A stretch of DNA of 64,000 nucleotides from the NCBI RefSeq assembly GCF_021390325.1, contig NZ_JAJUWU010000011.1, positions 1 to 64,000 of the forward strand. The letters run 5' to 3'. This DNA comes from Jiella avicenniae. Its GTDB lineage: Bacteria; Pseudomonadota; Alphaproteobacteria; Rhizobiales; Rhizobiaceae. A program made the translations under genes and the position numbers. A model generated the notes under the pieces. That model was not told the DNA's origin. It was given only the letters and a program-made list of their open reading frames with translations, and did not search any database. Below are positions 1-12,487 of this stretch, one piece after another; position 1 is the first letter of the stretch, and each line of letters starts with the position of its first letter.

Positions 1-78
1 AGGGCTTGGCGAAAGATCGAAACACAGCCGTGGCGCATCATGTCCATCGGCCTGCGAGAGTGGGCGCATGGGTTCTGA
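1..78 (+). CDS. C-terminal end of an unidentified protein (partial, 5' end outside window)
   Basis: The frame beginning at base 1 is open for 25 codons and stops with TGA at 76-78. The visible residues end in WRIMSIGLREWAHGF, a mix of aromatic and charged residues more like a real protein end than a random GC-rich frame. A perfect hairpin at 183-205 lies where a terminator for this gene would be expected. The family cannot be named from so little sequence, and a chance open frame is not excluded. Confidence 0.35.
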   Translation, partial: RAWRKIETQPWRIMSIGLREWAHGF

Positions 79-290
79 TCAATGAGAGTTGGTATGACGC
101 AGGCGCTGAGCGAAAGGCTCGGTTCGGTGGAAGAGGTGGCGCTGGCAAAGCCCGGCTCGGAAAAGCCGCCGCATTACTGACGGCCGTCCGGCCGCTTCGG
201 ACGGCAAGCCCCGCGTGAAGGGCCGGGGCAGATCGTCTTCGGCCGCATGGCGGCAGGGCCTCGCCCCGACGAGCGCGGGGCGAATGCCGT
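79..290. other. Intergenic stretch with one hairpin and a tiny open frame
   Basis: No convincing gene. A 32-codon frame starting with ATG at 82 and ending at 180 has no ribosome binding site and no recognisable product. The strongest element is the hairpin at 183-205. The stretch separates a rightward gene end from the leftward protease gene. Confidence 0.4.
183..205 (+). terminator. Hairpin downstream of the left-edge gene
   Basis: GCCGTCCG at 183-190 pairs perfectly with CGGACGGC at 198-205 around a 7-base loop. No strong T run follows, so termination is inferred from the stem and from its place between convergent reading directions. Confidence 0.45.
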
Positions 291-821
291 TCAATTCCTC
301 AGGGTGAGCCGGCCGTCTTCGACGGAATAGCCTTTCAGGCGCGTCAGGAAGCTCATGCCGAGCAGTGCCTTGGGAAGGGCGGCACCGCGGACCACCATCG
401 CATCGACGTCCTGCACCGAGACGGTCCCGATACTGACGAGGTCGATCCGCGCCCAAGCCGCCATGGTGACGCCGTTCGCCGTCTGCACGGGATGGCGGAA
501 GTCGCCGGCGGCCGGCGTGACGCCGAGGCGGCGCGCCGTCGCCTCGTCGAGCGAGAGCCTGCTCGCCCCGGTATCGAAGATGACGGGAATGGAACGACCG
601 TTCATCATGGCATCGGTCGTGAAGTGCCCGCCCCAGTCGGCCGCGATCCGCGTCTCGCGCGGCATGCCGGGCGCCGGCGCGGCCGCCTCGACGACGTCGG
701 GGCCGCGGTCGAGCGCTTCCGGCCGGCCGGACGACATCTTCGCCTCGTAGCGCTCGAAGAGCGAGGGGGCCGCCAGGGCGACGATCGAGGCCGTCACGAG
801 AACGATCAGATGATTGTGCAT
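291..821 (-). CDS. Retropepsin-like aspartic protease, membrane anchored (TIGR02281-type)
   Basis: The 176-residue product has a hydrophobic N-terminus (about residues 4-20) that should act as signal anchor, followed by a single retropepsin fold. The catalytic motif IFDTGAS is at about residues 81-87 and a second hydrophobic-hydrophobic-Gly element, ALLGMSFL, lies near residue 155. This matches the clan AA proteases that are common in alphaproteobacteria and work as homodimers, probably in the periplasm. Substrates are not known for most members. It is a single gene, reading away from the MarR-type gene, with 114 bases between them. Confidence 0.85.
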   Translation of the reverse strand: MHNHLIVLVTASIVALAAPSLFERYEAKMSSGRPEALDRGPDVVEAAAPAPGMPRETRIAADWGGHFTTDAMMNGRSIPVIFDTGASRLSLDEATARRLGVTPAAGDFRHPVQTANGVTMAAWARIDLVSIGTVSVQDVDAMVVRGAALPKALLGMSFLTRLKGYSVEDGRLTLRN

Positions 822-935
822 TTCGCCGTCATCCGCCTCGCGTCCCCGAAAAAGCCGGTCGCAGGATGACCCGCCAAGGGTTTCGACGGGGTAAAGGGGA
901 CGGCGCCGAATCGCCCCTTCGCGGCGCCGCGTCGC

Positions 936-1463
936 TCAGAGGCTCGCGGCCGTTCGTGCCGCCTGGTCGTAATGGCCGGACAGAAGCCGCAGGAGACGGG
1001 CGATCTCCGACATGCGCTCGGCCGAGAGGCCGAGTTCGGAAATGCCCTCGACGAGGATCTTCTCGCGCAGTTCGCGATAGCGCCGGCAGGCCCGCTCGCC
1101 GGCCGCGGTGATGGCGATCAACCGCTCCTTTCCGGCCTTTTCCCGCGAGACGAGGCCCTTCTGCTCGAGTTTGCGCACGGCATAGGTGACGAGGTGGGTG
1201 TCCTCGATGCCGAGGACGAGACAGACGTCGGCGAGCCGCTTCGGCTTGCCGCGATGGGTGACCGAGTGGAGGACCGTGATCTCCGTCGCGGTCAGTCCGG
1301 GTTCGCCCGCCGCCGTCATGCAGCGCACCATCCAGCGCTCGAAGGCGTGGCCGGAGAGGATCATGCCGAACTCGACTTCCGACAGGGCCGGCGCGCCGCC
1401 GTCGGCGAGATGCGCAGAGGAGACGATCGGGCCGATCTGTTCGGATGTCTTGCCTGTGCTCAT
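936..1463 (-). CDS. MarR-type winged-helix transcriptional regulator
   Basis: The 175-residue product has the MarR arrangement. Helices flank a winged helix around residues 60-115, with the stretch LTATEITVLHSVTHRG and then KPKRLADVCLVLGIEDTH as recognition region and a wing containing KAGKERL. The ATG at 1461-1463 is chosen because AGGAGG lies 7 bases upstream; a longer frame to 1700 has no such site and would cross the promoter region. It is transcribed away from the oxoprolinase gene, with a promoter and a dyad in the gap, so local control of that gene is likely. Ligand unknown. Confidence 0.85.
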   Translation of the reverse strand: MSTGKTSEQIGPIVSSAHLADGGAPALSEVEFGMILSGHAFERWMVRCMTAAGEPGLTATEITVLHSVTHRGKPKRLADVCLVLGIEDTHLVTYAVRKLEQKGLVSREKAGKERLIAITAAGERACRRYRELREKILVEGISELGLSAERMSEIARLLRLLSGHYDQAARTAASL

Positions 1464-1508
1464 CGGCGGCCTCCTGAAAGATACGGCCCACGGCCGAAAT
1501 CGGCGCGT

Positions 1509-1537
1509 TTGCCTGGGATCAAATACGATGATAACAT
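1509..1537 (+). promoter_or_regulatory. Candidate promoter of the fused oxoprolinase gene
   Basis: TTGCCT at 1509-1514 and TAACAT at 1532-1537 are separated by 17 bases, a good sigma-70-like spacing. The segment is clearly more AT-rich than its surroundings and lies 60 bases before the ATG. Inferred from pattern only. Confidence 0.45.
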
Positions 1538-1539
1538 AC

Positions 1540-1552
1540 CGATAAATTATCG
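1540..1552. promoter_or_regulatory. Candidate operator for the divergent MarR-type regulator
   Basis: CGATAAATTATCG is a perfect 6-1-6 inverted repeat just downstream of the candidate -10 box. A repressor bound here would cover the transcription start, which fits the usual MarR mode of action. A related GATAA element sits at 1530-1534. Confidence 0.45.
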
Positions 1553-1596
1553 ACAAATATCTGGACGACAATCCAGCCAGCGAAAAGGTGCCCGTC

Positions 1597-5412
<3,816 letters not shown>

Positions 5413-5653
5413 GGCGCGCGGGCTCGCGCCCGTCAGCACAGGGTCGGGAAAGCGCGGAGGCGCTTGCAAGGCCTCTGCCGGGCGCGGCGGTCCTTCGCCG
5501 CCGTGGTCCCGGCGGAGGGCGACCCGTCGCCGTTGCGGATGATCCCGCGACGACGCGCCCCTTCGCCGTGGAGAGACAATGCGCTAGGTCTCCGTCCTCG
5601 GGCACCACATGGCGAGGCCTTGCGCTTCGTCAGGCCTATGGGAGAGTTTCGTG

Positions 5654-6424
5654 ATGCAAATTGTTGTTCGGGCAGCATTTCTGGCAGCGACGGCGCTGGC
5701 GGTCTCGCTATCGCCGGCGGCCGCCCAGTCGGACGGCTCGACGAAGAACGGCGAGGCCGCGGGCCAGACGTCGGGCGAGGCTTCGGGCCAGGCCGACGGG
5801 CAGAACCTCGTCCTGCCGCCGGATGCCGCGCCGACGCCGATGAATCCCGCCGAGACCGAAACGCCGCAGAAGCCGGCCGCGGCAGGCGGCGACGCGAGCG
5901 ACGCGACGGAGAGCGGCGCACCACTCGGCGCGGCGCCGCCGGAGGCGACCTCCGGCGGGGACGCGGCCGGAAGTTCCGGCGCCGCAGCGCCCGAAAACGG
6001 CGCCGCGAACGATCAGGCGAACCCGCCGAAGGGTGCCGACGGCCAGCCGCGCAACGCCGTCGGCGACGAGTTCCAGCTGCCGCATCTCACCGACGAGAAC
6101 CAGGTGAAGATGATCGCCGAACTCTGCGGCATCCAGATCCGCGACGCGTCGCCGGAGACCTGCACCTGCCTCGGCGAACAGGCGGTCCAGCAGTTGACCC
6201 CGCCGCAGCGCGACTATCTCATCGCCACCGTCGTCGCGCCTCCGACCGCCGACAAGCTGGTGAAGCGCGGCACGGTCTCCAAGGACGATCAGATGACGAT
6301 CATCACCTTCCTCAATGCGACCTCCGACGCCTGCAAGACCGGCACCTACGTCGCGCCGGATGCCGGCGGCGCAGCGCCGTCGACCGCGCCGGACGCCGGC
6401 CAGAGCGGCGGTGCGGCCAACTGA
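5654..6424 (+). CDS. Secreted hypothetical protein with low-complexity N-terminal half and Cys-bearing C-terminal domain
   Basis: The 256-residue product starts with a clear Sec signal peptide (residues 1-24, ending SPAAA before Q25). Residues 25-135 are Gly/Ala/Ser/Asn/Asp-rich and probably disordered. The C-terminal 110 residues are more conserved in character, with a CTC pair plus cysteines in ELCGIQI and DACKTG. ATG 5654 follows GGAGAG at good distance; an upstream start at 5609 would bury the signal peptide. Periplasmic or surface location is inferred; function unknown. It precedes the App1-type gene by 88 bases. Confidence 0.75.
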   Translation: MQIVVRAAFLAATALAVSLSPAAAQSDGSTKNGEAAGQTSGEASGQADGQNLVLPPDAAPTPMNPAETETPQKPAAAGGDASDATESGAPLGAAPPEATSGGDAAGSSGAAAPENGAANDQANPPKGADGQPRNAVGDEFQLPHLTDENQVKMIAELCGIQIRDASPETCTCLGEQAVQQLTPPQRDYLIATVVAPPTADKLVKRGTVSKDDQMTIITFLNATSDACKTGTYVAPDAGGAAPSTAPDAGQSGGAAN

Positions 6425-6512
6425 TGGGGGCCGGACGCGACCGTTTCGCCTCCAGCCTCGACGCCACCGCCGACAGCGCCCGCTGCCGGCGGGAACCGGG
6501 CGAGACGGCCGT

Positions 6513-7625
6513 ATGCTGAGACGCAGTCTCCACCGCGCCGAGGAGTTCTGGGACGGTGCGCGGCTGTCGTTCAAGCGCCGCACCGGGCTCCTCGGCACGC
6601 CCATGCTGGTGCCCTATCGCGGCATGGCGACGCCGGACGGCCTGTGGATCAGGGGCCGGGTGCTGGAGGACCAGGGCGTGACGACCGCCCCGCACTCGGA
6701 ATCGACGCTGAGGAACATCTGGCTGACGCTGAAGCGATACGAGACCGACGAGATCGCCGGCGCTCGGGTCGCCTGGCGCGCCTGCGGTGAGGCGGGCGAA
6801 CTCGTCACCGACGCGGAGGGCTATTTCGACGCCGTCCTGCCGGTGCGGGCGGAGGCCGGCACGGCGCCGTGGTTTTCGGTCGAACTCGAGCTTCTCTCGG
6901 CGCCGGTCCACGAGGTGGCGCCGCTTTCGGCCGAAGCCAACGTCCGCACCCTCGCGCCGGCGGCGCGGTTCGGCGTCATCTCCGACATCGACGACACCAT
7001 CGTGAAGACCGGCGCGACCAACTTCGTCAAGCACTGGCGGACGGTCGTCGCCAATTCGGCGAAGAGCCGGACGGCCTTTCCCGGCGTGTCGCATCTCTAC
7101 CGGGCTCTGGCGAAGGGCGAGGCCGGGCCCGAGACGAACCCGGTCTTCTACGTCTCGTCGAGCCCCTGGAACCTCTACGACCTGTTCCAGAGCTTCCTCG
7201 CTCTGCACGAGATCCCGCTCGGGCCGATGCTCTTGAAGGATTTCGGCCTCGACGGGGACAAGTGGCTGACCGGCGGGCACGACGACCACAAGCTGAAGAT
7301 GATCGACAAGATCATGAACGCCTATCCGCATCTTTCCTTCGTCCTGATTGGCGATTCGGGCCAGCGGGACGCGGCGATCTATGCCGAGGCGGCCCGGCGC
7401 CACGAAGGCCGGATCATGGCGGTCCACATCCGCGACGTCACCGACGGCGAGCTCGCCCGCGAGGCCGGCGAGGCGATCGCCGCGCTGAAGGCCATGGACA
7501 TCCCCGTGACCCACGCCGAAACGCTGTTCGAGGCCGCCGAAAGCGCGGCAGGCCTCGGGCTGATCGACGCCGGCGACGTCGCCTCCGTCCGCGCGGCGAT
7601 CGCGGCGCGCGAGCGCGAAGCCTGA
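6513..7625 (+). CDS. App1-type phosphatidate phosphatase domain protein (DUF2183)
   Basis: The 370-residue product contains the HAD-like core SDIDDTIVKTG with the DxDDT nucleophile motif at about residues 158-162, followed by VFYVSSSPWNLYDLFQSFL and FVLIGDSGQRDAAIYAE, the hallmark motifs of the family named after yeast App1. Yeast App1 dephosphorylates phosphatidate; bacterial members are mostly untested. No signal peptide is seen, so a cytoplasmic or membrane-peripheral site is likely. The ATG at 6513 is the first in frame that begins family-like sequence; upstream codons in the same frame are Arg/Pro-rich shadow sequence. Confidence 0.87.
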   Translation: MLRRSLHRAEEFWDGARLSFKRRTGLLGTPMLVPYRGMATPDGLWIRGRVLEDQGVTTAPHSESTLRNIWLTLKRYETDEIAGARVAWRACGEAGELVTDAEGYFDAVLPVRAEAGTAPWFSVELELLSAPVHEVAPLSAEANVRTLAPAARFGVISDIDDTIVKTGATNFVKHWRTVVANSAKSRTAFPGVSHLYRALAKGEAGPETNPVFYVSSSPWNLYDLFQSFLALHEIPLGPMLLKDFGLDGDKWLTGGHDDHKLKMIDKIMNAYPHLSFVLIGDSGQRDAAIYAEAARRHEGRIMAVHIRDVTDGELAREAGEAIAALKAMDIPVTHAETLFEAAESAAGLGLIDAGDVASVRAAIAAREREA

Positions 7626-7774
7626 CGACGTTGCCGCATCGGGCCCGATGCGGCGATTTTGCCCGAACCCTTTCAACCGATTAGAAGCCGGACCGAGGTT
7701 AGAACGGCACTTCCGTTTTGCACCGCAACCACTATGGTGCGAACGATTCCAAACAGGCACCGGATGGAAAGACG

Positions 7775-8554
7775 ATGGTCGAACTCGCGCTTCCGAAAAA
7801 CTCACGGATCACCAAGGGCAAGGTCTGGGACAGGCCGGAAGGCGCCAAGGACGTTCGCGAATTCAAGATCTATCGCTGGTCTCCCGACGACGGCGAGAAC
7901 CCGCGCATGGACACCTTCTACGTCGATACCTCCGACTGCGGGCCGATGGTGCTCGACGCGCTGCTGTGGATCAAGAACAAGGTCGATTCGACCCTGACGC
8001 TGCGCCGCTCCTGCCGGGAAGGCATCTGCGGCTCCTGCGCCATGAACATCGACGGCGCCAACACCCTGGCCTGCACCAAGGGCATGGACGAGATCGACGG
8101 CGCGGTCGCCATCTACCCGCTGCCGCACATGCCGGTGATCAAGGATCTGGTGCCGGACCTGACGGTTCCCTACGCCCAGCTCCGCTCGATCGAGCCCTGG
8201 CTGAAGACCGAATCGCCCGAGCCCGAGAAGGAATGGCGCCAGAGCCACGCCGACCGGGAGAAGCTCGACGGCCTCTACGAATGCATCCTGTGCTTCTGCT
8301 GCCAGACCTCCTGCCCCTCCTATTGGTGGAACGGCGAGCGCTATCTCGGCCCGGCGGTGCTGCTGCAGGCCTATCGCTGGCTGATCGATTCGCGCGACGA
8401 GGCGACGGGCGATCGGCTCGACGGGCTGGAAGATCCGTTCAAGCTCTACCGCTGCCACACGATCATGAACTGCACGCAGACCTGCCCGAAGGGCCTGAAT
8501 CCGGCCAAGGCGATCGCCGAGATCAAGAAGATGATGGTCGAACGCCGGGTCTGA
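7775..8554 (+). CDS. sdhB: Succinate dehydrogenase iron-sulfur subunit
   Basis: SdhB carries electrons from the FAD subunit to ubiquinone in complex II. The 259-residue length is typical. Cysteines for the [2Fe-2S] centre are C80, C85, C88 and C100. The other two clusters use C170, C173, C176, C180 and C227, C233, C237, within [11 protein letters not shown] and [14 protein letters not shown]. The start at 7775 follows GGAAAG. In most relatives sdhB ends an sdhCDAB operon, but no sdhC, sdhD or sdhA is nearby; the upstream neighbour is the App1-type gene. Confidence 0.96.
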   Translation: MVELALPKNSRITKGKVWDRPEGAKDVREFKIYRWSPDDGENPRMDTFYVDTSDCGPMVLDALLWIKNKVDSTLTLRRSCREGICGSCAMNIDGANTLACTKGMDEIDGAVAIYPLPHMPVIKDLVPDLTVPYAQLRSIEPWLKTESPEPEKEWRQSHADREKLDGLYECILCFCCQTSCPSYWWNGERYLGPAVLLQAYRWLIDSRDEATGDRLDGLEDPFKLYRCHTIMNCTQTCPKGLNPAKAIAEIKKMMVERRV

Positions 8555-8839
8555 TCCCGGCAAACAGACGCAGGCCGAGCACCCGGGCGAGCCGTTCGTC
8601 CGGGCAGGCGGGCCGACGCGTCGCTGGCGGACGCGGGGCGTCCGGTGCGCCGCCCGCTTCCGGCGCGTGGCCGCCGTCATCAAGACTTCGACATCGCCCG
8701 CCGAGGCTCGCCGTCGCGGCGACGGCCGGCTCGGCCTCTATATTGACGTAGCGGCATTTTCTGCGAATAGTCCGCGCCGGGGCATTTCCAGAAGCCGGCA
8801 TTTCGCGTCGCCGGCCGACGGATCCGCGCGGATTCCGAC
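8555..8839. other. Intergenic stretch with a perfect 8-bp-stem palindrome
   Basis: No gene is supported in these 285 bases. GCCGTCGC at 8710-8717 and GCGACGGC at 8719-8726 are perfectly complementary about one base; with outer GAGGC / GCCTC it could form a longer stem ending sdhB transcription. A short AT-rich patch, TATATTGACG, at about 8739-8748 could belong to a promoter for the following VWA gene. Confidence 0.4.
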
Positions 8840-10657
8840 ATGCCCTCTTCCGTTCCGATCGCCCGCGCCCTTGCCGTCGCCGCGACATGCCTGGCGGCGA
8901 CGCTCTTCGCCCTGCCCCCGGCAGTCGCGGCGGAACCCATGCCTGCCGAGGGCCGCAACGTGATGGTCGTCTTCGACGGCTCCGGCTCCATGTGGGGCCG
9001 GGTCGACGGGCGGGCGAAGATCGAGATCGCCCGCGAGACGCTGTCCTCCGTCCTGTCCGAGGCGAGCGGACCGATGAGCCTCGGCATGATCGCCTATGGC
9101 CACCGCAGCAAGGGCCGCTGCGACGACATCGAGACCATGGTGGAACCGGGGCCCGCCGAGCGGACGCTGCGGGCGATCGTCGCCTCGGCGAAGGGCATCG
9201 TGCCGAAGGGCAAGACGCCGCTGACCGACGCCGTGAGGCAGGCGGCCGAAGCGCTGAAATATACCGAGAACGAGGCGACCGTCGTTCTCGTGACCGACGG
9301 GATCGAGACCTGCCGGGCCGACCCATGCGCGCTCGCCGCCGAGCTCGAGCGGAACGGCATCGACTTCACCGCCCACGTCGTCGGCTTCGGCCTGTCGGAG
9401 GAAGAGGGGCGGCAGGTCGCTTGCCTCGCGGACCGGACCGGCGGGCGATATTTTTCCGCCGGCAATGCCGGCCAGCTCGGCGACGCCCTGCGCCAGACCA
9501 TCGCGCCGAAGGCCGACATGGCCGCGCTCACGCCGCCGCCCGCACCGGCCGCCGCCGCCGACGCCCCCCGCAACGTCCGCTTCGTCATCCGCGACAGCGA
9601 CGGCCGCTTCGTCCTCAACGCGCGCGAGCTGAAGGTCGCGGCCGAGCCCGAGGACCCCTCGGACGTCGTGACGAAGCTTCAACTCGGCTTTTCGCGCGAG
9701 GAATCCGGCACGGCGACGATGACGCCCGGCGTCTATCGCCTCGCCATCACCCGCAAATCCGGCGGCGGGGCCTGGGCGAGCGCCGAGACGGTGACCGTCA
9801 CGCCGGGACCGGACGTCGAGACGATCGAACTTGCGCCGGCGGCGACGCTCGTCGTGCGAAGCTTCGTCAGCGCGGGCGAGCCGCTGGAGCCGGGACAGAC
9901 CGTCGCGAGCGCCGTCGCGGGCTCGGCCGGCGCCGACTACGACGTGTTCCGGATCGACGACGGCCGGCTGTCGGAAAAGCCCGTCGCCACCGGCTACAAG
10001 GGGTTCGAGGAGGCCCTGCCGCCCGGCACCTACATGATCCGCGGCAATTTCGCCCGCACGATCACCCGGGAAAAGCTGGTGCGGCTGGAGCGAGGCGAGA
10101 CGCGGGTGATGGACTTCGATTTCGGCCTTGCCCGCCTTCATGTCGCCGCCAGCGATGCCGCGGGCGTCTCGGTGACGCGCCAGACGAGCTATCTCTACGA
10201 CGCCGCTGAGGGCAAGCACTTCGTTTCGGGCGGCGGCGGGCTCGACCGGAACGGCGAGCGCAAGCCCTTCTTCCTAACGCCCGGTCTCTGGCGGATCAAT
10301 GCCGGCCAGGAGGGCGGAGGCAAGAAGCGCAGCGAGAGGATCGTCCGGATCGAGGCGCCCGGCCGGGACGTGTCGGTCGAGGTCGGCGAGGGCGAAAAGC
10401 CCGATCCGGCCGCGCTTGCCGCCATGGCGGACCGCGCCCGCCCGAATTGCCTCGCCTTCCGGGGCGTCCACCACAAGGAGGGCTGCGTCGTCGAAGCGGT
10501 CGATCCGGCCGCGGCGACGGTGGCGACCGCCGGCCCCGCGCCTCTGGCGCCCGGGCTCGAACCGGGACCCGAAGCCGGACCCGGAGCGCTGGCAGCCGAT
10601 GCCGCCTCGCGCCCGGTGGCGATCGATCCGCCGGACGGGGAAACGGCGACGGAGTGA
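8840..10657 (+). CDS. Secreted von Willebrand factor A domain protein
   Basis: The 605-residue product has a signal peptide (about 1-31, ending PPAVAA) and a VWA domain at about 38-230. The metal-ion adhesion motif DGSGSMWG starts at residue 46, and a Thr (KGKTPLTDA) and VTDGIETC follow at the expected distances. The DGSGSMWG form belongs to a proteobacterial group of periplasmic VWA proteins of unknown role. The rest has no named domain but alternates beta-rich segments, then an Ala/Pro/Gly-rich C-terminal tail from about 550. No good ribosome binding site is seen before the ATG. Confidence 0.85.
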   Translation: MPSSVPIARALAVAATCLAATLFALPPAVAAEPMPAEGRNVMVVFDGSGSMWGRVDGRAKIEIARETLSSVLSEASGPMSLGMIAYGHRSKGRCDDIETMVEPGPAERTLRAIVASAKGIVPKGKTPLTDAVRQAAEALKYTENEATVVLVTDGIETCRADPCALAAELERNGIDFTAHVVGFGLSEEEGRQVACLADRTGGRYFSAGNAGQLGDALRQTIAPKADMAALTPPPAPAAAADAPRNVRFVIRDSDGRFVLNARELKVAAEPEDPSDVVTKLQLGFSREESGTATMTPGVYRLAITRKSGGGAWASAETVTVTPGPDVETIELAPAATLVVRSFVSAGEPLEPGQTVASAVAGSAGADYDVFRIDDGRLSEKPVATGYKGFEEALPPGTYMIRGNFARTITREKLVRLERGETRVMDFDFGLARLHVAASDAAGVSVTRQTSYLYDAAEGKHFVSGGGGLDRNGERKPFFLTPGLWRINAGQEGGGKKRSERIVRIEAPGRDVSVEVGEGEKPDPAALAAMADRARPNCLAFRGVHHKEGCVVEAVDPAAATVATAGPAPLAPGLEPGPEAGPGALAADAASRPVAIDPPDGETATE

Positions 10658-10788
10658 CGCCGCGCCGGCCGGACGATGCCCGGCGGCGGCAGGTCGATCC
10701 GGTCCGGGGCATGCCACGTCGACGGCGTGGCCCTCAGATCCCCGGACCGCAACGGAAAATCCAATCTCACCAAAGGGAAGGAACGCGG

Positions 10789-11115
10789 ATGTCACGGTCA
10801 TTGATTTCGGTTTGTGTCGCGCTGGCTCTGCTGCCGGCGTCGGCTTCGCTCGCCCACGCCTCCGGCTGCGGCTGGTACGCCATCGGCGGCGCCTTCAAGA
10901 GCCGCAATTCGGCCTACAATCAGGCGGGCAATCTCGATGCGTCGGTCTACGATCTCGACGACTCGAACAGTCCGAATGCCGGCAAGGGCTTCTACGTCGT
11001 CGCTCTGGGACCGGTGCGCCGGAGCGAGGCGAACGAATATCGCCGCGAGTTCCGGCAGAACGGCGTCGGCAGCGCCTATGTGAAGAAGATGTGCTTCTAC
11101 GGCTCGCCGCTGTAG
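10789..11115 (+). CDS. Small secreted protein, SPOR-like
   Basis: The 108-residue product has a signal peptide (about 1-24, ending AHA before SGCGW). The mature part, from GWYAIGGAFKSRNSAY to FYVVALGPVRRSEANEYRR, resembles a minimal SPOR-type fold, which in other proteins binds denuded peptidoglycan. Two cysteines (about 27 and 103) could form a disulfide. AAGGGAAGGAACG precedes the ATG. It reads in the same direction as the VWA gene 131 bases upstream and could be its partner. The SPOR assignment is tentative. Confidence 0.7.
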   Translation: MSRSLISVCVALALLPASASLAHASGCGWYAIGGAFKSRNSAYNQAGNLDASVYDLDDSNSPNAGKGFYVVALGPVRRSEANEYRREFRQNGVGSAYVKKMCFYGSPL

Positions 11116-11251
11116 GACGAGAAGAACCGCATCGGCTTTTCGTTCCGGGACGCGATCTCGCCCGCGCCCCTGCGCTCCGCCGACGATCGCGCTCACGTCG
11201 ACGGGTGGACGCGCCGGCGGCCGCGGCCTTTGTTCGGCCTCGTGCAGAACG

Positions 11252-11281
11252 ACGGCGCCACCCGCCTCGAGGGGGCGCCGT
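11252..11281. terminator. Bidirectional hairpin between convergent genes
   Basis: ACGGCGCC at 11252-11259 pairs perfectly with GGCGCCGT at 11274-11281. It lies between the ends of the small secreted protein gene and the azoreductase gene. No T run is present. Confidence 0.45.
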
Positions 11282-11302
11282 TCGCCGCTTCGCCGCGACC
11301 GG

Positions 11303-11914
11303 TCAGGCGGCCGCGAGGCCCCCGATCGTCGCCAGCGCCTCGTTGGTCGCCTTCTCCCGCTGCGCCGGCCCGATGTTGATGCCTTCGGCCGCGATCACTT
11401 CGACGTCCTCGATGCCGAAAAAGCCGAAGATGATGCGCAGATAGCTCTCGGCATGCTCGAAGGAGGCGATCGGCGTACCCGCACCATAGAAGCCGCCGCG
11501 GGAAATCGTCAGGATGACCCGCTTGTCCCCGGCGAGGCCCTCGGGACCGTTCTCCGTATAGCGGAAGGTCTTGCCTCTGGCCGCGATGCGGTCGACCCAG
11601 GCCTTCAACTGGCTCGGGATCGAGAAGTTGTAGAAACCGACGCCGATCACCACGATATCGGCGGCGAGAAATTCGTCGAGGGCCGCTCCGCCCCGCGTCA
11701 GGTCGTCCCGCAGGGCCTGATCGCCCGGCGGATCCTGGTCCGGCCCGGCGAGGTGGTGGGCCGTCAGATGAAAGATCGGCTCGGCGACGAGGTCGCGATA
11801 GGTGACTTCGAGCCCGGGAATTTCGCTCCGCAGGCGCTCGACCGTCGCCCTGGACAGGGTGCGGCTGACGGAATTTTCGCCGAGAATGCTCGAATCGACG
11901 TGAAGCAGTTTCAT
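11303..11914 (-). CDS. azoR: FMN-dependent NADH azoreductase
   Basis: The 203-residue flavodoxin-fold enzyme reduces azo bonds and quinones using NAD(P)H and FMN. It begins MKLLHVDSSILGENSVSRTLS, the FMN phosphate-binding loop of the family, and contains GVGFYNFSIPSQLKAWVDRI and the ISRGGFYG segment. ATG at 11912-11914 is chosen over an upstream Met because AGAGGT lies just before it. It diverges from the HxlR-type gene with 85 bases between starts, the classic arrangement for a quinone- or electrophile-sensing HxlR regulator and its target. Confidence 0.9.
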   Translation of the reverse strand: MKLLHVDSSILGENSVSRTLSRATVERLRSEIPGLEVTYRDLVAEPIFHLTAHHLAGPDQDPPGDQALRDDLTRGGAALDEFLAADIVVIGVGFYNFSIPSQLKAWVDRIAARGKTFRYTENGPEGLAGDKRVILTISRGGFYGAGTPIASFEHAESYLRIIFGFFGIEDVEVIAAEGINIGPAQREKATNEALATIGGLAAA

Positions 11915-11999
11915 CGCGGTGACCTCTGAAATCATGGTATGGTTTTGTGACTGAGGCTGATTAAATGACTGCTATGCTGCAGTGCAAGGAGGCACAGGT

Positions 12000-12389
12000 T
12001 TGAAACCCGCGAACAAAGCCGTAACCGTCGATCACGCCCGGTTTCCGCGCAGTTGCCAGGCCGCGAGCGGGGTGCTTTCGCGCATCGGCGACAAATGGTC
12101 GGTTCTGGTGGTGATGCTGCTCGCCGGCGGGCCGAAGCGGTTCAGCGAGCTGAAGCGGGCGATCGGCTCGATCTCGCAGCGCATGCTGACGCTGACGCTG
12201 CGGGGGCTGGAGCGGGACGGGCTCGTCACCCGGACGGTGACGCCGACGATCCCGCCGCGGGTGGACTACGAGCTCACCGATCTCGGCCATTCGCTGTGCG
12301 GGCCGGTCCGGGGCATCGGCGACTGGGCGTTCGAGAACCACATGCGGATCGAGGAAGCCAGGCGCGAATACGATGCGCGGCAGGCATAG
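12000..12389 (+). CDS. HxlR-family transcriptional regulator (TTG start)
   Basis: The 129-residue product is a compact winged-helix protein of the HxlR type, with [47 protein letters not shown] as helix-turn-helix and wing. A cysteine near the N-terminus (RSCQ) is in the position used for redox sensing in some relatives. The start is taken as TTG at 12000 because AAGGAGG lies 7-8 bases before it; the GTG at 11982 overlaps that site and would leave no signal. It probably controls the divergent azoreductase gene. Confidence 0.85.
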   Translation: MKPANKAVTVDHARFPRSCQAASGVLSRIGDKWSVLVVMLLAGGPKRFSELKRAIGSISQRMLTLTLRGLERDGLVTRTVTPTIPPRVDYELTDLGHSLCGPVRGIGDWAFENHMRIEEARREYDARQA

Positions 12390-12487
12390 GCGATGAAGAC
12401 GCAGAGCCTCGGAACGGTACGGGCAGCCTACCGCTCTTGCGACATCTGCTGTATCCCCTTGCCTTTGTGCTGAGACTGCGGGGATCC

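Noticed and set aside
8680-9087. Minus-strand open frames around the start of the VWA gene
   Set aside because: They are Arg/Ser-rich shadows without ribosome binding sites, while the plus-strand frame has a signal peptide and an intact MIDAS motif.
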